From CBDBCU01 sp965203435 (GTDB taxonomy: Bacteria > Chloroflexota > Dehalococcoidia > Lucifugimonadales > UBA3495), in assembly GCA_965203435.1 (NCBI GenBank), contig CBDBCU010000001.1:248001-312000 (forward strand): a stretch of 64,000 bases of DNA, in the 5' to 3' direction. The translations under genes and the position numbers were made by a program. Shown here piece by piece: positions 8,430-16,740 of the stretch; position 1 is the first letter of the stretch; every line of letters starts with the position of its first letter. The notes beneath the pieces were generated by a model. The model ran no database searches. It was not told the origin of the DNA and saw only the letters and a list, made by a program, of their open reading frames with translations.

Positions 8430-9434
8430 ATGTCCGGAGCCAGCCAAACGGATATGTTCGGCGAACCGGAAAGGGCGGAAATCGTTTCCGGCCCCGACCA
8501 TATCGGCCTGGTAAGCGTGTCCTATGGGCCGACCAGCCAGTTGCTGACCAAGCCCACCGGGTTTATGGACGCCTATAACTTTACCCTGAACCCGTACAGC
8601 GGCTGCTCCTTTGGCTGCAACTATTGCTACGCCGCCTTTTTCAGCCGGGGCGTCGAGCAACGGGACAGCTGGGGGCAGTGGGTAAGCGTTAAGGATAACG
8701 CTTTGACGGCGTTGCAGAAGGTTCGTTCCGGCAAACTGGACGGCCAGCTCATCTATATGAGCAGCGTCACCGATCCCTATCAGCCCATTGAGCGGGAACT
8801 GGAACTGACCCACCGCCTGCTGGCAATAATGGCGGAACGGCATAAACCCAAGTTGGTGGTGCAGACCCGCAGTCCCTTGGTAACGCGGGATTGCGACCTT
8901 TTTCGGCAGATCGAAGCCAACGGCGGCCGCGTCCAGGTCAATATGACCGTTACCACCGACGACGAGGACATCCGGCGCACTTTCGAGCCATCCTGTCCCG
9001 GCAACCCGGCGCGCTTGCGGGCCATTGGCGAAGTGCAGGCGGCCGGCATTGCCACCTGCATCACGATGACGCCCTTGCTGCTGGTCAATGACAACCGGGA
9101 TTTCGCGGACGAATTGATTGGCACCGGGGTCAAAAAGTTTATCGCCCAGCCCTTTCACTTTAAGAAAGGGAAGTTCACGGCCAATACCCGGGATAAAGCC
9201 TTGGATCTGATGGCGGAAAAGTTGGGCTGTAGCCGGGACAACTTCCCGATTGAGTACCTGGAACGCTACGAGGAGTTTTTTCAGGTACTCAGCAATAAGC
9301 TGGCAGACAAGGGCTTGCCGCCCTTGGGTCGCGGCAAGGATGGCTTTGCGCCGCCTTTTCAGGATGACGAGGACAAGGATGGCTCTGCGCCGCCGGCTAG
9401 GGATGACGAGTATGATTATGTGCCGGCTTGTTAG
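8430..9434 (+). CDS. Radical SAM protein, SplB/Rv2578c-like
   Basis: 334 aa. CSFGCNYCYA (CxxxCxxC) binds the [4Fe-4S] cluster that reductively cleaves SAM. LNPYSGC before it and MSSVTDPYQPIERELELT after it are typical of the SplB-like group of uncharacterised radical SAM proteins. ATG 8430 is preferred over ATG 8421 because the GAGGG site is immediately adjacent to 8421 but 9 nt from 8430. The C-terminal tail is two 13-residue repeats (39-bp DNA repeats, 9333-9371 and 9372-9410) rich in Asp/Pro/Ala, which look unrelated to the enzyme core. The substrate is unknown. Confidence 0.82.
   Translation: MSGASQTDMFGEPERAEIVSGPDHIGLVSVSYGPTSQLLTKPTGFMDAYNFTLNPYSGCSFGCNYCYAAFFSRGVEQRDSWGQWVSVKDNALTALQKVRSGKLDGQLIYMSSVTDPYQPIERELELTHRLLAIMAERHKPKLVVQTRSPLVTRDCDLFRQIEANGGRVQVNMTVTTDDEDIRRTFEPSCPGNPARLRAIGEVQAAGIATCITMTPLLLVNDNRDFADELIGTGVKKFIAQPFHFKKGKFTANTRDKALDLMAEKLGCSRDNFPIEYLERYEEFFQVLSNKLADKGLPPLGRGKDGFAPPFQDDEDKDGSAPPARDDEYDYVPAC
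9333..9410 (+). repeat. 39-bp tandem repeat (two copies) inside the radical SAM gene
   Basis: Copies at 9333-9371 and 9372-9410 encode GKDGFAPPFQDDE and DKDGSAPPARDDE. They form the extreme C-terminal tail, beyond the catalytic domain, and keep the reading frame. Confidence 0.85.
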
Positions 9435-9481
9435 GTATCCTGCCTTTTGCCGCCCATATCCTGAACTTAGCCGGATTAAGG

Positions 9482-9510
9482 TTGACCAACCCCCATCCCC
9501 TTGTTAAAAT
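9482..9510 (+). promoter_or_regulatory. Sigma-70-type promoter, copy B of the duplicated 47-bp segment
   Basis: TTGACC (9482-9487), a 17-bp spacer and TAAAAT (9505-9510), identical over 47 bp to the segment upstream of the radical SAM gene. It lies 39 bp before coaE and would drive the coaE-cbbQ-NUDIX-VWA run. Confidence 0.8.
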
Positions 9511-9549
9511 AGGCCAGCCTTAGGGTAGCCGGGGCGGAGGGCAGCCGGG

Positions 9550-10161
9550 ATGATTGTCATTGGCCTGACCGGAGGAATTGGCAGCGGCAAAAGCGAGGTT
9601 TCCCGCCGGTTGCGGGAATTGGGCGCCGCTGTGATTAACGCCGACCAGGTGGGACATCAAGCCTACGCGCCGCACTCGGAAACCTGGCAGGAAATTGTCC
9701 GCGCTTTCGGCGATCAGGTGCTTCAGGAAAACGGGGAAATCGACCGTCGCCAACTGGGCGGCATCGTCTTTGCCGATCCGGCCCAACGGGCCCGCCTGAA
9801 CGCCATTATGCATCCCCGAATGGCCCGGATGGTGTCCGACCAACTGGACGAACTGCGGGCCAAGGGCTGCCCGGCGGCGGTCGTGGAAGCCGCCGTGCTG
9901 TTCGAGGCCGGCTGGGATGCCTTGGTGGATGAAGTCTGGACGGTGGATGCCCCGGAGGAGGAAGTCGTCGCCCGGTTGCAGGCCCGCAACGGGCTGGAAC
10001 CGGCGGAAATCCGCCAGCGCATCGCCGCCCAAATGCCGGCGGCGGAACGGGCCGCCCGCGCCGCGGCGGTTATCCGCAATGCCGGCTCCCGGGAAACCCT
10101 GGCCGCCGCGGTTAAAGAACTGTGGGCCAGCCGAGTTAAAGGAAGGATTGAAGGAACATAA
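9550..10161 (+). CDS. coaE: Dephospho-CoA kinase
   Basis: 203 aa, the normal family length. It catalyses the last step of CoA synthesis, ATP-dependent 3'-phosphorylation of dephospho-CoA. The P-loop GLTGGIGSGKSEVSRRL is at the N-terminus, with INADQVGHQAY and IMHPRMARM as further family motifs. GGAGG lies upstream of ATG 9550. Its stop overlaps the start of cbbQ by 1 nt, so the two are coupled. A CoA-degrading NUDIX gene sits two genes downstream. Confidence 0.95.
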   Translation: MIVIGLTGGIGSGKSEVSRRLRELGAAVINADQVGHQAYAPHSETWQEIVRAFGDQVLQENGEIDRRQLGGIVFADPAQRARLNAIMHPRMARMVSDQLDELRAKGCPAAVVEAAVLFEAGWDALVDEVWTVDAPEEEVVARLQARNGLEPAEIRQRIAAQMPAAERAARAAAVIRNAGSRETLAAAVKELWASRVKGRIEGT

Positions 10162-11075
10162 TGGTAGCTGCTCGCGACACCGCTGAACCCGAATACAAAG
10201 AGTACGCCATCGAGGAGTTTCTGGTCCGCAGCGAGCCGTATTACCGGCCCGTCGGCGACGAACTGGAACTCTTTTCCGCCGCCTACAATCAGCACATTCC
10301 GGTGCTGCTGAAAGGCCCGACCGGCTGCGGCAAGACCCGCTTTGTGGAGTATATGGCCTGGAAACTGGGCCGCCCCATGACGGTGGTGCGGCCGCAAGGC
10401 GGCAGCCGGCCGGCTCAGGAACTGCGGGAGGGCGAAGTCCGCGTTCCCCTGGTTACGATCGCCTGCCACGAGGATTTGACCGCCAGCGACCTGGTCGGCC
10501 GCTATCTGCTGGATTCCGAAGGCACCCGCTGGATTGACGGGCCGATGACCCGGGCGGTCAAAGCCGGGGCCATCCTCTATCTGGACGAAGTGGTGGAAGC
10601 GCGCAAGGATACCACCGTGCTGATTCACCCCTTGACCGACCACCGGCGCATCCTGCCGGTGGAAAAGACCGGGCAGATTATCGAGGCCGATGATCGTTTC
10701 CTGCTGTGCATTTCCTACAATCCCCACTACCAGAGCGCGCTGAAAGACCTGAAGCACAGCACCCGCCAGCGCTTTATTTCCGTGGAGTTTGACTATCCCC
10801 CGGCGGATATTGAGGCGGAAATTGTGCAACGGGAAAGCGGCTGCACGGCGGAACAGGCGGCGGCCTTGTCCAAGCTGGGCGAAAAGGTCCGCAATCTGCG
10901 GGATCACGGCTTGCAGGAAGGGGCCAGCACCCGCCTGCTGATTTACGCCGGCCGCCTGATGACCGAGGGCATTCCGGCCCGCCGGGCCTGCCAGGTGGCT
11001 ATCGTCTGGACTCTGACCGACGAGCCGGAGTTGCAGCGCAGCGTCGAGGAAGTGGTATCCTCCATCTTTGAGTAG
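10161..11075 (+). CDS. cbbQ: MoxR/CbbQ-family AAA+ ATPase
   Basis: 304 aa. It has Walker A GPTGCGKTRFVEYMAW (about residues 51-66), Walker B GAILYLDEVVEA and sensor region LLCISYNPHYQ. CbbQ/NorQ/NirQ ATPases act with VWA-domain partners (CbbO/NorD) to remodel or activate metalloenzymes such as Rubisco or nitric oxide reductase. The partner here is the VWA protein at 11681-14938, but a NUDIX gene is placed between them. No Rubisco or nitric oxide reductase gene is in the window, so the client is unknown. Confidence 0.88.
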   Translation: MVAARDTAEPEYKEYAIEEFLVRSEPYYRPVGDELELFSAAYNQHIPVLLKGPTGCGKTRFVEYMAWKLGRPMTVVRPQGGSRPAQELREGEVRVPLVTIACHEDLTASDLVGRYLLDSEGTRWIDGPMTRAVKAGAILYLDEVVEARKDTTVLIHPLTDHRRILPVEKTGQIIEADDRFLLCISYNPHYQSALKDLKHSTRQRFISVEFDYPPADIEAEIVQRESGCTAEQAAALSKLGEKVRNLRDHGLQEGASTRLLIYAGRLMTEGIPARRACQVAIVWTLTDEPELQRSVEEVVSSIFE

Positions 11076-11089
11076 AGGGGCGGACCGCA

Positions 11090-11665
11090 GTGACTACTCC
11101 GGAGCGCATTAAGGCGCGGCTGGCCGGCCGGACGAAATGGAGCGTTGCCGAGGACGACAGCCTGATGCCGGCCGCCGTGCTGCTCCTGCTGTATAACAAG
11201 GAGGGCACGGACTGCATCCTGCTCAACAAGCGCTCGGAGCAGGTGGAACATCACAAGGGGGAAATTTCTTTCCCCGGCGGCGCTCGGGATCCGGAGGATC
11301 GGGATTTTCGGGATACGGCCCTGCGGGAAGCTCAGGAGGAAATGGGCATAAACCCCAAGGATGTAACCATCCTGGGGGAATTGGACGATGTAGTTACCCG
11401 CAGTCGGTTCGGGGTTCGGGTCTTTATCGGCGCTATTCCCTATCCCTACCCGTTCCGGCCCAGCGATTTGGAAATTGCCGAAGTGTTGGAAGTGCCGCTG
11501 TCCAGCCTGTACGACCCGGCCAATATCCGCTGGGAAACCCGGCGGACGCCGGCGGGGGAACTGGCTACCGTCTATTCTTACGCCTACCAGGAACATCTGA
11601 TTTTCGGGGCCACGGCGAAAATCCTCCAGCAATTCCTCGAACTTATGGACGACGGTCGCAAGTAA
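11090..11665 (+). CDS. NUDIX hydrolase, CoA pyrophosphatase-like
   Basis: 191 aa. LLNKRSEQVEHHKGEISFPGG upstream of a NUDIX box (GGARDPEDRDF then ALREAQEEMGI) is the signature of the CoA/acyl-CoA diphosphatase subgroup, which splits CoA into phosphopantetheine and 3',5'-ADP. The start is GTG 11090 with AGAGGGG upstream. It lies 14 bp after cbbQ and 15 bp before the VWA gene, in an operon that begins with coaE. Confidence 0.88.
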   Translation: MTTPERIKARLAGRTKWSVAEDDSLMPAAVLLLLYNKEGTDCILLNKRSEQVEHHKGEISFPGGARDPEDRDFRDTALREAQEEMGINPKDVTILGELDDVVTRSRFGVRVFIGAIPYPYPFRPSDLEIAEVLEVPLSSLYDPANIRWETRRTPAGELATVYSYAYQEHLIFGATAKILQQFLELMDDGRK

Positions 11666-11680
11666 GGAGGGGTCATCACC

Positions 11681-14600
11681 TTGAGCAACGCTCCCTTTGA
11701 CCAGGTAGAAGCGGAACTGGCTAAACTGCCGCCGGCCCTGCTGGACACTTACCGGGAAGCCGCCGACCCGATGGCCGCGGCCTTTTCCGCCGAGGAACTG
11801 ACCCTGTGGGCCAAGGAAGGGGTCGCCATCGCCGCCCAAACCGTCCGCTCTTGGGAAGCGGCGGTGGAATACTATCGGGCCGGGCCGCCGGTAGCCCGTT
11901 CCCTGGCCTTTCCCTCCTTTATGCAGTGGGCGCGCTGCGGGACTTACCTGTCCCAGGATTCCCCGGCCTTGGCCGTCTCTTTTTTCAAGGCCAGCCCGTC
12001 CATCGTTTCCAACCTGCGGCCGCAGTATATTCCCCGCTGGGCCGGCCTGGGCCGCAGCCTTTACAAAGGCACCTGGAAATCCAGCACCCTGTCGGCCCGC
12101 TTTTTCGAGGTCAGCCCCGACCTGATCCGCAGCCTGCCTTTCTGGGATGTGGAAGTTTTCGCCTCGCTGATCGAGGCCCTTTCCTACAAATCCTATGATG
12201 TGGCCCTGGAGTGTCTGACCTTGGGCCGGGATGTGCTGCCGGGAATGGGGCGGGAACGGGAAGCCTTTTTGTCGATGGCCCGGGCCCTGTCCGATGGCAA
12301 CTGGCGGGAAGTCAAAAGCTGCCTGAGTATGGCCCCCAAAGCCTTGCAGCAGATTGAGGAGAGCCAGACCAGCCGTTTTCTCAAGCTGGGGGAACGGCTG
12401 ACCAAAGTGGGCCTGCGCGACACGGCCCGGTTTCTGTCTGATGGCAGCCAGGCTTTGGGGCAGGTTCCCCAGGGTTCCCAAGGCCATATCCTGGACTTGT
12501 GCGAGGGTTTGCTGGCCGTATCCCCGGAAGCGGCCCCGGCTTTCCTGAAAAGCATGGACGGCGTGCTGCGCCGCGTCACCCTTCCGCAGCTGGATACCTG
12601 GTTTCAGCAGGGCGTCCGCCTGTTGCAGGAAAACCCGGAAAGCGGCATCGCCTTTTTCAAGGTGGAATCCAACACTTCCGAGGCTTTGCTGGAAACCCTG
12701 TCCTCCAGCCTGGAACTGGATCGGGTCAAGGGGGTAGTGCGGCTCTACTGCCGGGCCTTGTCCGGCTCCCCCATTGATGTGCTGAACACCCAAGAACTAG
12801 TGCGGAAAAACATCGGCTGGGTGGACGAGGATTCCGCCTCCACCGATGGCACCAAGGTTTTCCTGCCGCCGGTAGTGGATCACTATCCGGACAAGAGCGA
12901 AAACTTTTCCTGGTTCAAGGTGGTCGCCACCCATCAGGTAGCCCACCTGGAGTTTGGCAGTTTCGGCTTTGACTTCGGCCGCCCGGCGTCCCGGTTTGCC
13001 GAGGAACGCCGCTTTGCCATGGAGCGGGAACGGGCCGCAGCCCTGATCAGCGACGATGTGCTGGTGGGAGAGGAAGCCGACGGCCAGACCCGGGCCTTTA
13101 CCGACATCGGCCGCTTTCTCAACCTCTTTGACGACCGCAAACTGGCCTTTGACCTGTTCACGGTGCTGGAGGATTGCCGGCTGGACTACCGCATCAAAGT
13201 GGAATATCCGGGCATCCGCCGGGCCGCCGCCGGAGTGCAGGCCGAAACCCTGGCCCGCCGGCCGCAGGTCGAAGACCTGCCCTTGCAGGAAGCCCTGGTC
13301 GAACTGCTGATTAAGATGAGCCTGGAGCAGTTCAATGCCCTGCCCATCCCGATAGAGTATCAGGAGGAGGCCACGATGCTGGCCCGGATCCTGTACCAAC
13401 TGCGGGATGCCCAAGCTCAGGTAGAGGATACCGCCGAGGCTACCCTGCGCGCCTACGAAATCATCTCCCGGCTGGAAAACGAAACCCAGCCGGAGGATGA
13501 GTGGGCCCCGGAGGATATGGACAATCCCGGAGACTTTTCCGAGGAGGAGTTTCAGTCCCTGCTGGACAAGCTGCAAGCGTCCCAAGACGCTGCCGGCCAG
13601 GGCGGGGAAAGCGAACCCTACGAATCCCCGGAGCCGGTGGATTACCGGGGCGATTTCAAGCCGGAAATGGTGCAGCTGCTGACCAAGCTCCAGATGGACC
13701 AGAATCAGCAGGGCGAGGGCGAACCCCTGTCCCAGGAAATGCTGGAACAGCTGCTCCAGGACAGCGCCGAGTTGGAACTGGACGCCGAGCAGGGCGACAT
13801 CAACAACAGCATGAGTACCTTTGCCCAGAACATTATGAAGGAGGCCGGGGTGCCGCCGCCCAATTCCCAGCCGGGCCAGGGCTATGGGCCGCTGCTCCAC
13901 GATGATGACCAGGGCGGGGAACTGGAAGCCCGGGAGCCGCGGGCCTATGTCTATGACGAGTGGGACTTCCGGGCCAACGATTACAAGCCGCGCTGGTGCG
14001 TGGTCAAGGAAAAGACCCTGGACGAGGGCGATCCGGTCTTTTACAACGACGCCCTGAAAAACTATTCCCCCCTGCTGAACCACATCAAACGGCAGTTCGA
14101 GCTGATTATGCCGGAAACCTTCCGCAAGATTTACCGGATGGTGGACGGCGAGGACATCGACCTGAACGCCGCCCTCGAAGCCGCCGCCGACATCCGGATG
14201 AAAGTGCCGCCGGACGAGAAAATCTACTGGCGGCGCAACAAGATCGAGCGGGATGTGGCCGTGGTGTTCCTGCTGGATATGAGCGCCTCCACCGCCGAGG
14301 CCATCGACGAGGGCCGCCATACCATCGACGACCGGGATGCTCCGGATGACCCGGTAGAGTATATGGTCTGGCTGCGCCGCCGCCGGGAGGGGCTGGTGCG
14401 CCGCCATTACAAGCGGATTATCGACCTGGAAAAGGAAAGCACCGCCCTGCTGATCCAGGCCCTGGAATCCATCGGGGATACCTATGGCATCTACGGCTTT
14501 TCCGGCTACGGCCGGGAAAATGTGGAGTTCTATGTCATCAAGGATATCGAGGAAACTTTCAGCGAGCGGATTAAGCGGCGCATCGACAAGATAACGCCGC

Positions 14601-14938
14601 TTCACGCCACCCGGATGGGCAGTGCCATCCGCCACGCCATCACCAAGCTGGAAAATCAGGACTCGCCCACCAAGATAATGTTCCTGATTAGCGACGGCCG
14701 GCCGCAGGATCGCGGCTACAGCCGGGAGGGCGTGGAAAAGGAGTATGCCGTCCACGACACCCACATGGCCCTGCTGGAGGCCAAGCGCAAGGATATTACC
14801 CCCTTCTGCCTGACGGTGGACAAGGCGGGCCACGATTACCTGAAAGAGATGTGCGGCGATATGGGCTACGAAGTGCTCAGCGAAATCTGGGCCTTGCCGG
14901 AACGCCTGCCCATGCTCTACCGCCAGCTTACCGCCTAG
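11681..14938 (+). CDS. Giant VWA-domain protein, CbbO/NorD-like
   Basis: 1085 aa. Residues about 1-380 are helical repeats built around W..G..L and ARFFEVSPDLI-like units. At about 415-430 comes ATHQVAHLEFGSFGF, where related proteins often carry HExxH. Residues about 570-720 are highly acidic and Gln-rich. The C-terminal VWA domain has the MIDAS motif DMSAS (VVFLLDMSASTAEA), ATRMGSAIRHA and SDGRPQD. Such proteins pair with MoxR ATPases to load or remodel a target. The TTG start follows AAGGAGG. A GC-rich terminator hairpin lies just downstream. Confidence 0.85.
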   Translation: MSNAPFDQVEAELAKLPPALLDTYREAADPMAAAFSAEELTLWAKEGVAIAAQTVRSWEAAVEYYRAGPPVARSLAFPSFMQWARCGTYLSQDSPALAVSFFKASPSIVSNLRPQYIPRWAGLGRSLYKGTWKSSTLSARFFEVSPDLIRSLPFWDVEVFASLIEALSYKSYDVALECLTLGRDVLPGMGREREAFLSMARALSDGNWREVKSCLSMAPKALQQIEESQTSRFLKLGERLTKVGLRDTARFLSDGSQALGQVPQGSQGHILDLCEGLLAVSPEAAPAFLKSMDGVLRRVTLPQLDTWFQQGVRLLQENPESGIAFFKVESNTSEALLETLSSSLELDRVKGVVRLYCRALSGSPIDVLNTQELVRKNIGWVDEDSASTDGTKVFLPPVVDHYPDKSENFSWFKVVATHQVAHLEFGSFGFDFGRPASRFAEERRFAMERERAAALISDDVLVGEEADGQTRAFTDIGRFLNLFDDRKLAFDLFTVLEDCRLDYRIKVEYPGIRRAAAGVQAETLARRPQVEDLPLQEALVELLIKMSLEQFNALPIPIEYQEEATMLARILYQLRDAQAQVEDTAEATLRAYEIISRLENETQPEDEWAPEDMDNPGDFSEEEFQSLLDKLQASQDAAGQGGESEPYESPEPVDYRGDFKPEMVQLLTKLQMDQNQQGEGEPLSQEMLEQLLQDSAELELDAEQGDINNSMSTFAQNIMKEAGVPPPNSQPGQGYGPLLHDDDQGGELEAREPRAYVYDEWDFRANDYKPRWCVVKEKTLDEGDPVFYNDALKNYSPLLNHIKRQFELIMPETFRKIYRMVDGEDIDLNAALEAAADIRMKVPPDEKIYWRRNKIERDVAVVFLLDMSASTAEAIDEGRHTIDDRDAPDDPVEYMVWLRRRREGLVRRHYKRIIDLEKESTALLIQALESIGDTYGIYGFSGYGRENVEFYVIKDIEETFSERIKRRIDKITPLHATRMGSAIRHAITKLENQDSPTKIMFLISDGRPQDRGYSREGVEKEYAVHDTHMALLEAKRKDITPFCLTVDKAGHDYLKEMCGDMGYEVLSEIWALPERLPMLYRQLTA

Positions 14939-14971
14939 CAGTGTGGGCCATCCGGGATTTACATAAAAATT

Positions 14972-14994
14972 GGGGCCGGCTTGCCGCCGGCCCC
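14972..14994 (+). terminator. GC-rich hairpin terminator after the VWA gene
   Basis: GGGGCCGGC (14972-14980) and GCCGGCCCC (14986-14994) form a perfect 9-bp stem 34 bp after the stop. The following tract is only weakly T-rich. Confidence 0.6.
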
Positions 14995-15110
14995 GATTCC
15001 GTTGGCGGGACTTTTTATTTGCCACGCCTTGCGCTGAGCCGGAGCAAGCCCTAGCCGCTATTGCCGCCGGCCGGGACTTTTCGCTAATCGGCGCGGTCGG
15101 CAAAGGCCGC

Positions 15111-16601
15111 TTACTTGCCGGCTTTCTCCAGATATTCCCGGGCCCACGCCACCGCCAGTTGCAGCGGAATACGCTGGTCGATGGTCGGGCTGCCGTACCA
15201 GTAGCCGTCCCTCTTATTAGCCGTCCGCAACCCGTCCAGGGTCAACTTGTTGCTTTTCCGCCCGTTGCAGGGCCGGCAAAGAATGGCCCGGTTGTCCAGC
15301 TCGTTATGCCCGCCGGCCGCCTTGGGCCAGTTATGATCCAGGTCAAAGTGCCGGTCATCCCCATTAGGCGGCTCAAAACCGCAACCCCAGCATACTGCCG
15401 ACCATTGCCTTATCAGGATGGCTTTCATTTCCTCCTTGCTGAACCGGGGCCGCTGCGCCGGCCGGCCCTCGATTTGCGCCAGATAGGCCGAGGCCGTCAC
15501 GCCGTCATCGGTCCGCGTCGGCGGCCGGGTGATCAGCCGCACATCCTCCGGCCGCCAGATTTGCTTTTCCGCATTAAGGCGGTCGAGAACCATCTGGTAC
15601 GCCCCCGGCCAGATGTCCATCCCAATCCACTGCCGGCCCAGCCGTTCCGCCGCCACCGGGGTGGTGGCGCAACCGCAATGGGGATCCAGCACCCAATCGC
15701 CGCGATTGCTGGCGGCCCGGATTATCCGCTCGTAAAGAGCCAAGGGCTTTTGCGTGGGATAGCCCAGCCGCTCGATTTTCGGGGCGTGCATCATATCCGG
15801 GATCGTATCCCAAACATCCCCTACCAATGCCGGCTCCAGAACGAAATCCCCCTCCCGTTTCAGGAAATACTTTATGCGGATATTTCCATTGCGGGTTTCG
15901 TGGATCCGCCCTTCGGCGCGCAGCTGCGCTACACTCTGGTCGGTGTAATTGCCGCGCGGCGCCGTCTTGTAAGGGCGGCCATCGCTGCCGATGCGGATAT
16001 GACGGGGCAAAGCCTTTACCGGATGCTTAACCGGCAAATAATCCGGGCTGTAGGTATGGCGATGCTCATCCTTGCTGTAGGCCAGAATGGAATCGTGATT
16101 GCGCGGAAACTGCCGGCCCACCGCCTTTCCCCCGCGCCCTCCATAGTTCCACACGATTTCATTCCTGAAATTTTCCCGCCCAAAGATGCCGTCCAGCAGC
16201 GCCTTGGCGTAGGCGTGGGCCGTATGGTCAATGTGCAGATACAGGCTGCCGGTCGGTTTCAATATCCGCCGACATTCCAGCAAGCGCACTCCCAGCCAGC
16301 ACAGGAAAGCGGCCATATCCCGTTGCCCGCTTTCCTTGACCCCATTGATAAACCGCCAGACCTCCGGCCAGTCATCCTCCAGACTGTCCACCCATTCCTG
16401 CTGGACATCTTGCTCCCAGCGCCAGCGGTCGGGAAAGCTGGCCCCGGCCGCCAGGCTGTCCGGCGTAGCATGAAAATCCTTGCTCTTGTTAAAGGGCGGA
16501 TCCGTGGCAATCAAATCCACGCTTTCGCTGTTCAGGCCGCGCAGGAACTCCAGGTTGTCCCCGTGGAACAGGGTGCGGTTCTCAAAGTTGGGTATCCCCA
16601 T
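15111..16601 (-). CDS. Fused DNA methyltransferase-HNH endonuclease (copy 2)
   Basis: 496 aa. The order is motif IV DPPF (34-37), LYLHIDHTAHAYAKALLDGI, FRNEIVWNYGGRGG, AdoMet motif DPHCGCATT (about 306-314), then an HNH module with CWGCGFEPP from 404, LDHNW, ELDNRAILCRPCNGRKSNK and a shared C-terminal tail (REYLEKAGK). It aligns throughout with the copies at 6.6 and 55.2 kb. The segment between motif IV and motif I that usually reads the target diverges, suggesting a different recognition site. ATG 16601 has GAGGGG upstream. Confidence 0.88.
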   Translation of the reverse strand: MGIPNFENRTLFHGDNLEFLRGLNSESVDLIATDPPFNKSKDFHATPDSLAAGASFPDRWRWEQDVQQEWVDSLEDDWPEVWRFINGVKESGQRDMAAFLCWLGVRLLECRRILKPTGSLYLHIDHTAHAYAKALLDGIFGRENFRNEIVWNYGGRGGKAVGRQFPRNHDSILAYSKDEHRHTYSPDYLPVKHPVKALPRHIRIGSDGRPYKTAPRGNYTDQSVAQLRAEGRIHETRNGNIRIKYFLKREGDFVLEPALVGDVWDTIPDMMHAPKIERLGYPTQKPLALYERIIRAASNRGDWVLDPHCGCATTPVAAERLGRQWIGMDIWPGAYQMVLDRLNAEKQIWRPEDVRLITRPPTRTDDGVTASAYLAQIEGRPAQRPRFSKEEMKAILIRQWSAVCWGCGFEPPNGDDRHFDLDHNWPKAAGGHNELDNRAILCRPCNGRKSNKLTLDGLRTANKRDGYWYGSPTIDQRIPLQLAVAWAREYLEKAGK

Positions 16602-16691
16602 AGCTGCGCCCCTCTTTTCTCTGCAATGTTTCCGGGCCGCCCGCCGGGAGGATTTGCCGACCTGGTATCGGGCAAATCAATTCCCCCCTCC

Positions 16692-16715
16692 CATCCTGCG
16701 ACCAGTTCAGGATGA
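16692..16715 (-). repeat. Divergent copy of the dispersed palindromic repeat
   Basis: CATCCTGCGACCAGTTCAGG-type copy in minus orientation. Both outer arms are preserved while the centre differs. It lies between the methyltransferase-HNH gene and cinA; the rest of that 139-bp gap shows nothing else. Confidence 0.7.
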
Positions 16716-16740
16716 GCGGATTCTGCGGCCGGCACTACTG

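Noticed and set aside
10161..14938. Rubisco activase or nitric oxide reductase operon
   Set aside because: The MoxR/VWA pair alone does not identify the client, and no cbbL/cbbS or norB/norC is present.
12797..15103. A 768-codon open frame antisense to the VWA gene
   Set aside because: Same shadow effect; the plus strand clearly encodes the VWA protein with intact motifs.
14970..16715. A 581-codon frame antisense to methyltransferase-HNH copy 2
   Set aside because: No recognisable domain, while the minus strand shows all methyltransferase and HNH motifs.
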